NCBI GenBank assembly: GCA_031257995.1 | Contig: JAIRNN010000176.1 | Location: 1 to 19,976 of the forward strand | Direction: 5' to 3' | Origin: Spirochaetaceae bacterium | Lineage (GTDB): Bacteria > Spirochaetota > Spirochaetia > Treponematales > Breznakiellaceae | Length of the DNA: 19,976 bases | In this document: one piece after another, positions 19,507 to 19,976 of the stretch | How the letters are laid out: every line of letters starts with the position of its first letter | Numbering within the stretch: the first letter of the stretch is position 1 | The notes under the pieces: model-generated | Database searches by the model: none | What the model saw: the letters and a program-made list of their open reading frames with translations, nothing else | Told to the model about the DNA's origin: nothing | Made by a program: the position numbers and the translations under genes

Positions 19507-19976
19507 ATGCGATCTAAACGTGAATTGGCCGAACATGTATGGTACGAGGTGCGGACGGCCCTTAATATCGAAGAGCCCTTGTTCCGGCTGCCGGAGGCGA
19601 AAACGTTGCTTCACCGCGTGCTCCGTGAGACGAAAGCGCGTTACGGCTTCGAGATGCGCGGCCTCAGGCTTGAGGGGGCGCGGCTCACGTTCTGCATCAA
19701 GCCCGACGACGGCCTCAAACTGCCTGAGATAATGCAGTGGTTGAAGCAGACGTTTTCGGCGCGGTTCAACGCGCGGACGGGACGGACGGGGCACGTGTGG
19801 GGCGAGCGGTATGAGTCGGATATCCTGTGGGGAGGGCCGCCTGAGGGGGCGGGGGAGGTTGACTGGGCGGCGGTGGAAAAGTCGGCGAGAACGAAGATTC
19901 CGGCGGCTATTGCCTACACCTTGTCTTGGGGCAGCCCCCGCTCGGACGGGATGACGATAACGACGAGTTTTTCGGC
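19507..19976 (+). CDS. RAYT-like (Y1 transposase-related) protein, copy 3, runs off the window
   Basis: From the ATG at 19507 the frame is open to the window edge (156 codons). It aligns along its whole length with copies 1 and 2: HVWYEVRTALNIEEPLFRLP, YGFEMRGLRLEGARLTFCIK, IMQWLKQTFSARFN, RTGHVWGERYESDILW, and a tail like that of copy 2 (IPAAIAYTLSWGSPRSDG). By comparison about a dozen codons remain. As in the other copies, the HUH motif position reads ARLTFCIKP with no histidine and no catalytic-tyrosine helix follows. The frame is intact through the point where copy 2 breaks. An intact copy with a full leader and ribosome-binding site is the best candidate for an expressed member. Confidence 0.65.
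   Translation, partial: MRSKRELAEHVWYEVRTALNIEEPLFRLPEAKTLLHRVLRETKARYGFEMRGLRLEGARLTFCIKPDDGLKLPEIMQWLKQTFSARFNARTGRTGHVWGERYESDILWGGPPEGAGEVDWAAVEKSARTKIPAAIAYTLSWGSPRSDGMTITTSFS

Overview
The window looks like a chromosome segment of a spirochete, most likely a gut-type Treponema. This is inferred from the gene mix: SUMF1/PEGA proteins, a large repetitive surface lipoprotein, CUT1 sugar importers without a local ATPase, and abundant interspersed repeats with transposase-like genes of the RAYT type. No rRNA or diagnostic marker confirms it.

Layout. 1-2468 (minus strand): a TonB energy-transduction operon exbB-exbD-exbD-tonB, with the start of one further gene running off the left edge; a repeat is wedged between the second exbD and tonB. 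2469-4151: repeat-rich DNA holding copy 1 of a RAYT-like gene and a 436-bp MITE-like element with inverted ends and a 4-bp target duplication. 4152-5586: a consensus promoter and a beta-repeat surface lipoprotein gene interrupted in frame at a run of 12 G, which makes it a strong phase-variation candidate. 5776-9102 (minus): smpB, translationally coupled to a membrane PEGA/SUMF1-like protein gene, then rseP (site-2 protease). 9240-9312: tRNA-Thr(GGT). 9313-10533: a composite repeat, RAYT-like copy 2 (frameshifted) and an inverted copy of the composite repeat. 10534-11834 (minus): a rhomboid protease, then a BrnT/BrnA toxin-antitoxin pair in which the toxin gene is frameshifted. 12273-18955 (plus): an AraC regulator with a cupin sensor, then a solute-binding lipoprotein, two permeases, three VOC-fold proteins and a TIM-barrel sugar isomerase/epimerase. 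18956-19976: a second MITE and RAYT-like copy 3, which runs off the right edge.

How it works together. The AraC regulator probably controls uptake of a sugar or oligosaccharide by the CUT1 importer, with a shared ATPase encoded elsewhere. The three VOC proteins and the isomerase then process it by chemistry that cannot be named from sequence alone; this is the best candidate for an undescribed pathway. The second notable system is the RAYT-like family: three paralogues share a leader, a coding region and a tail, but all lack the HUH histidines and the catalytic-tyrosine region of real Y1 transposases, while a core segment shows only silent change between copies 1 and 3.

A recurring pattern is that four genes (brnT, araC, rseP and the PEGA/SUMF1 gene) have promoter-like -35/-10 pairs whose expected +1 falls on or within about a base of an ATG, suggesting leaderless transcripts.
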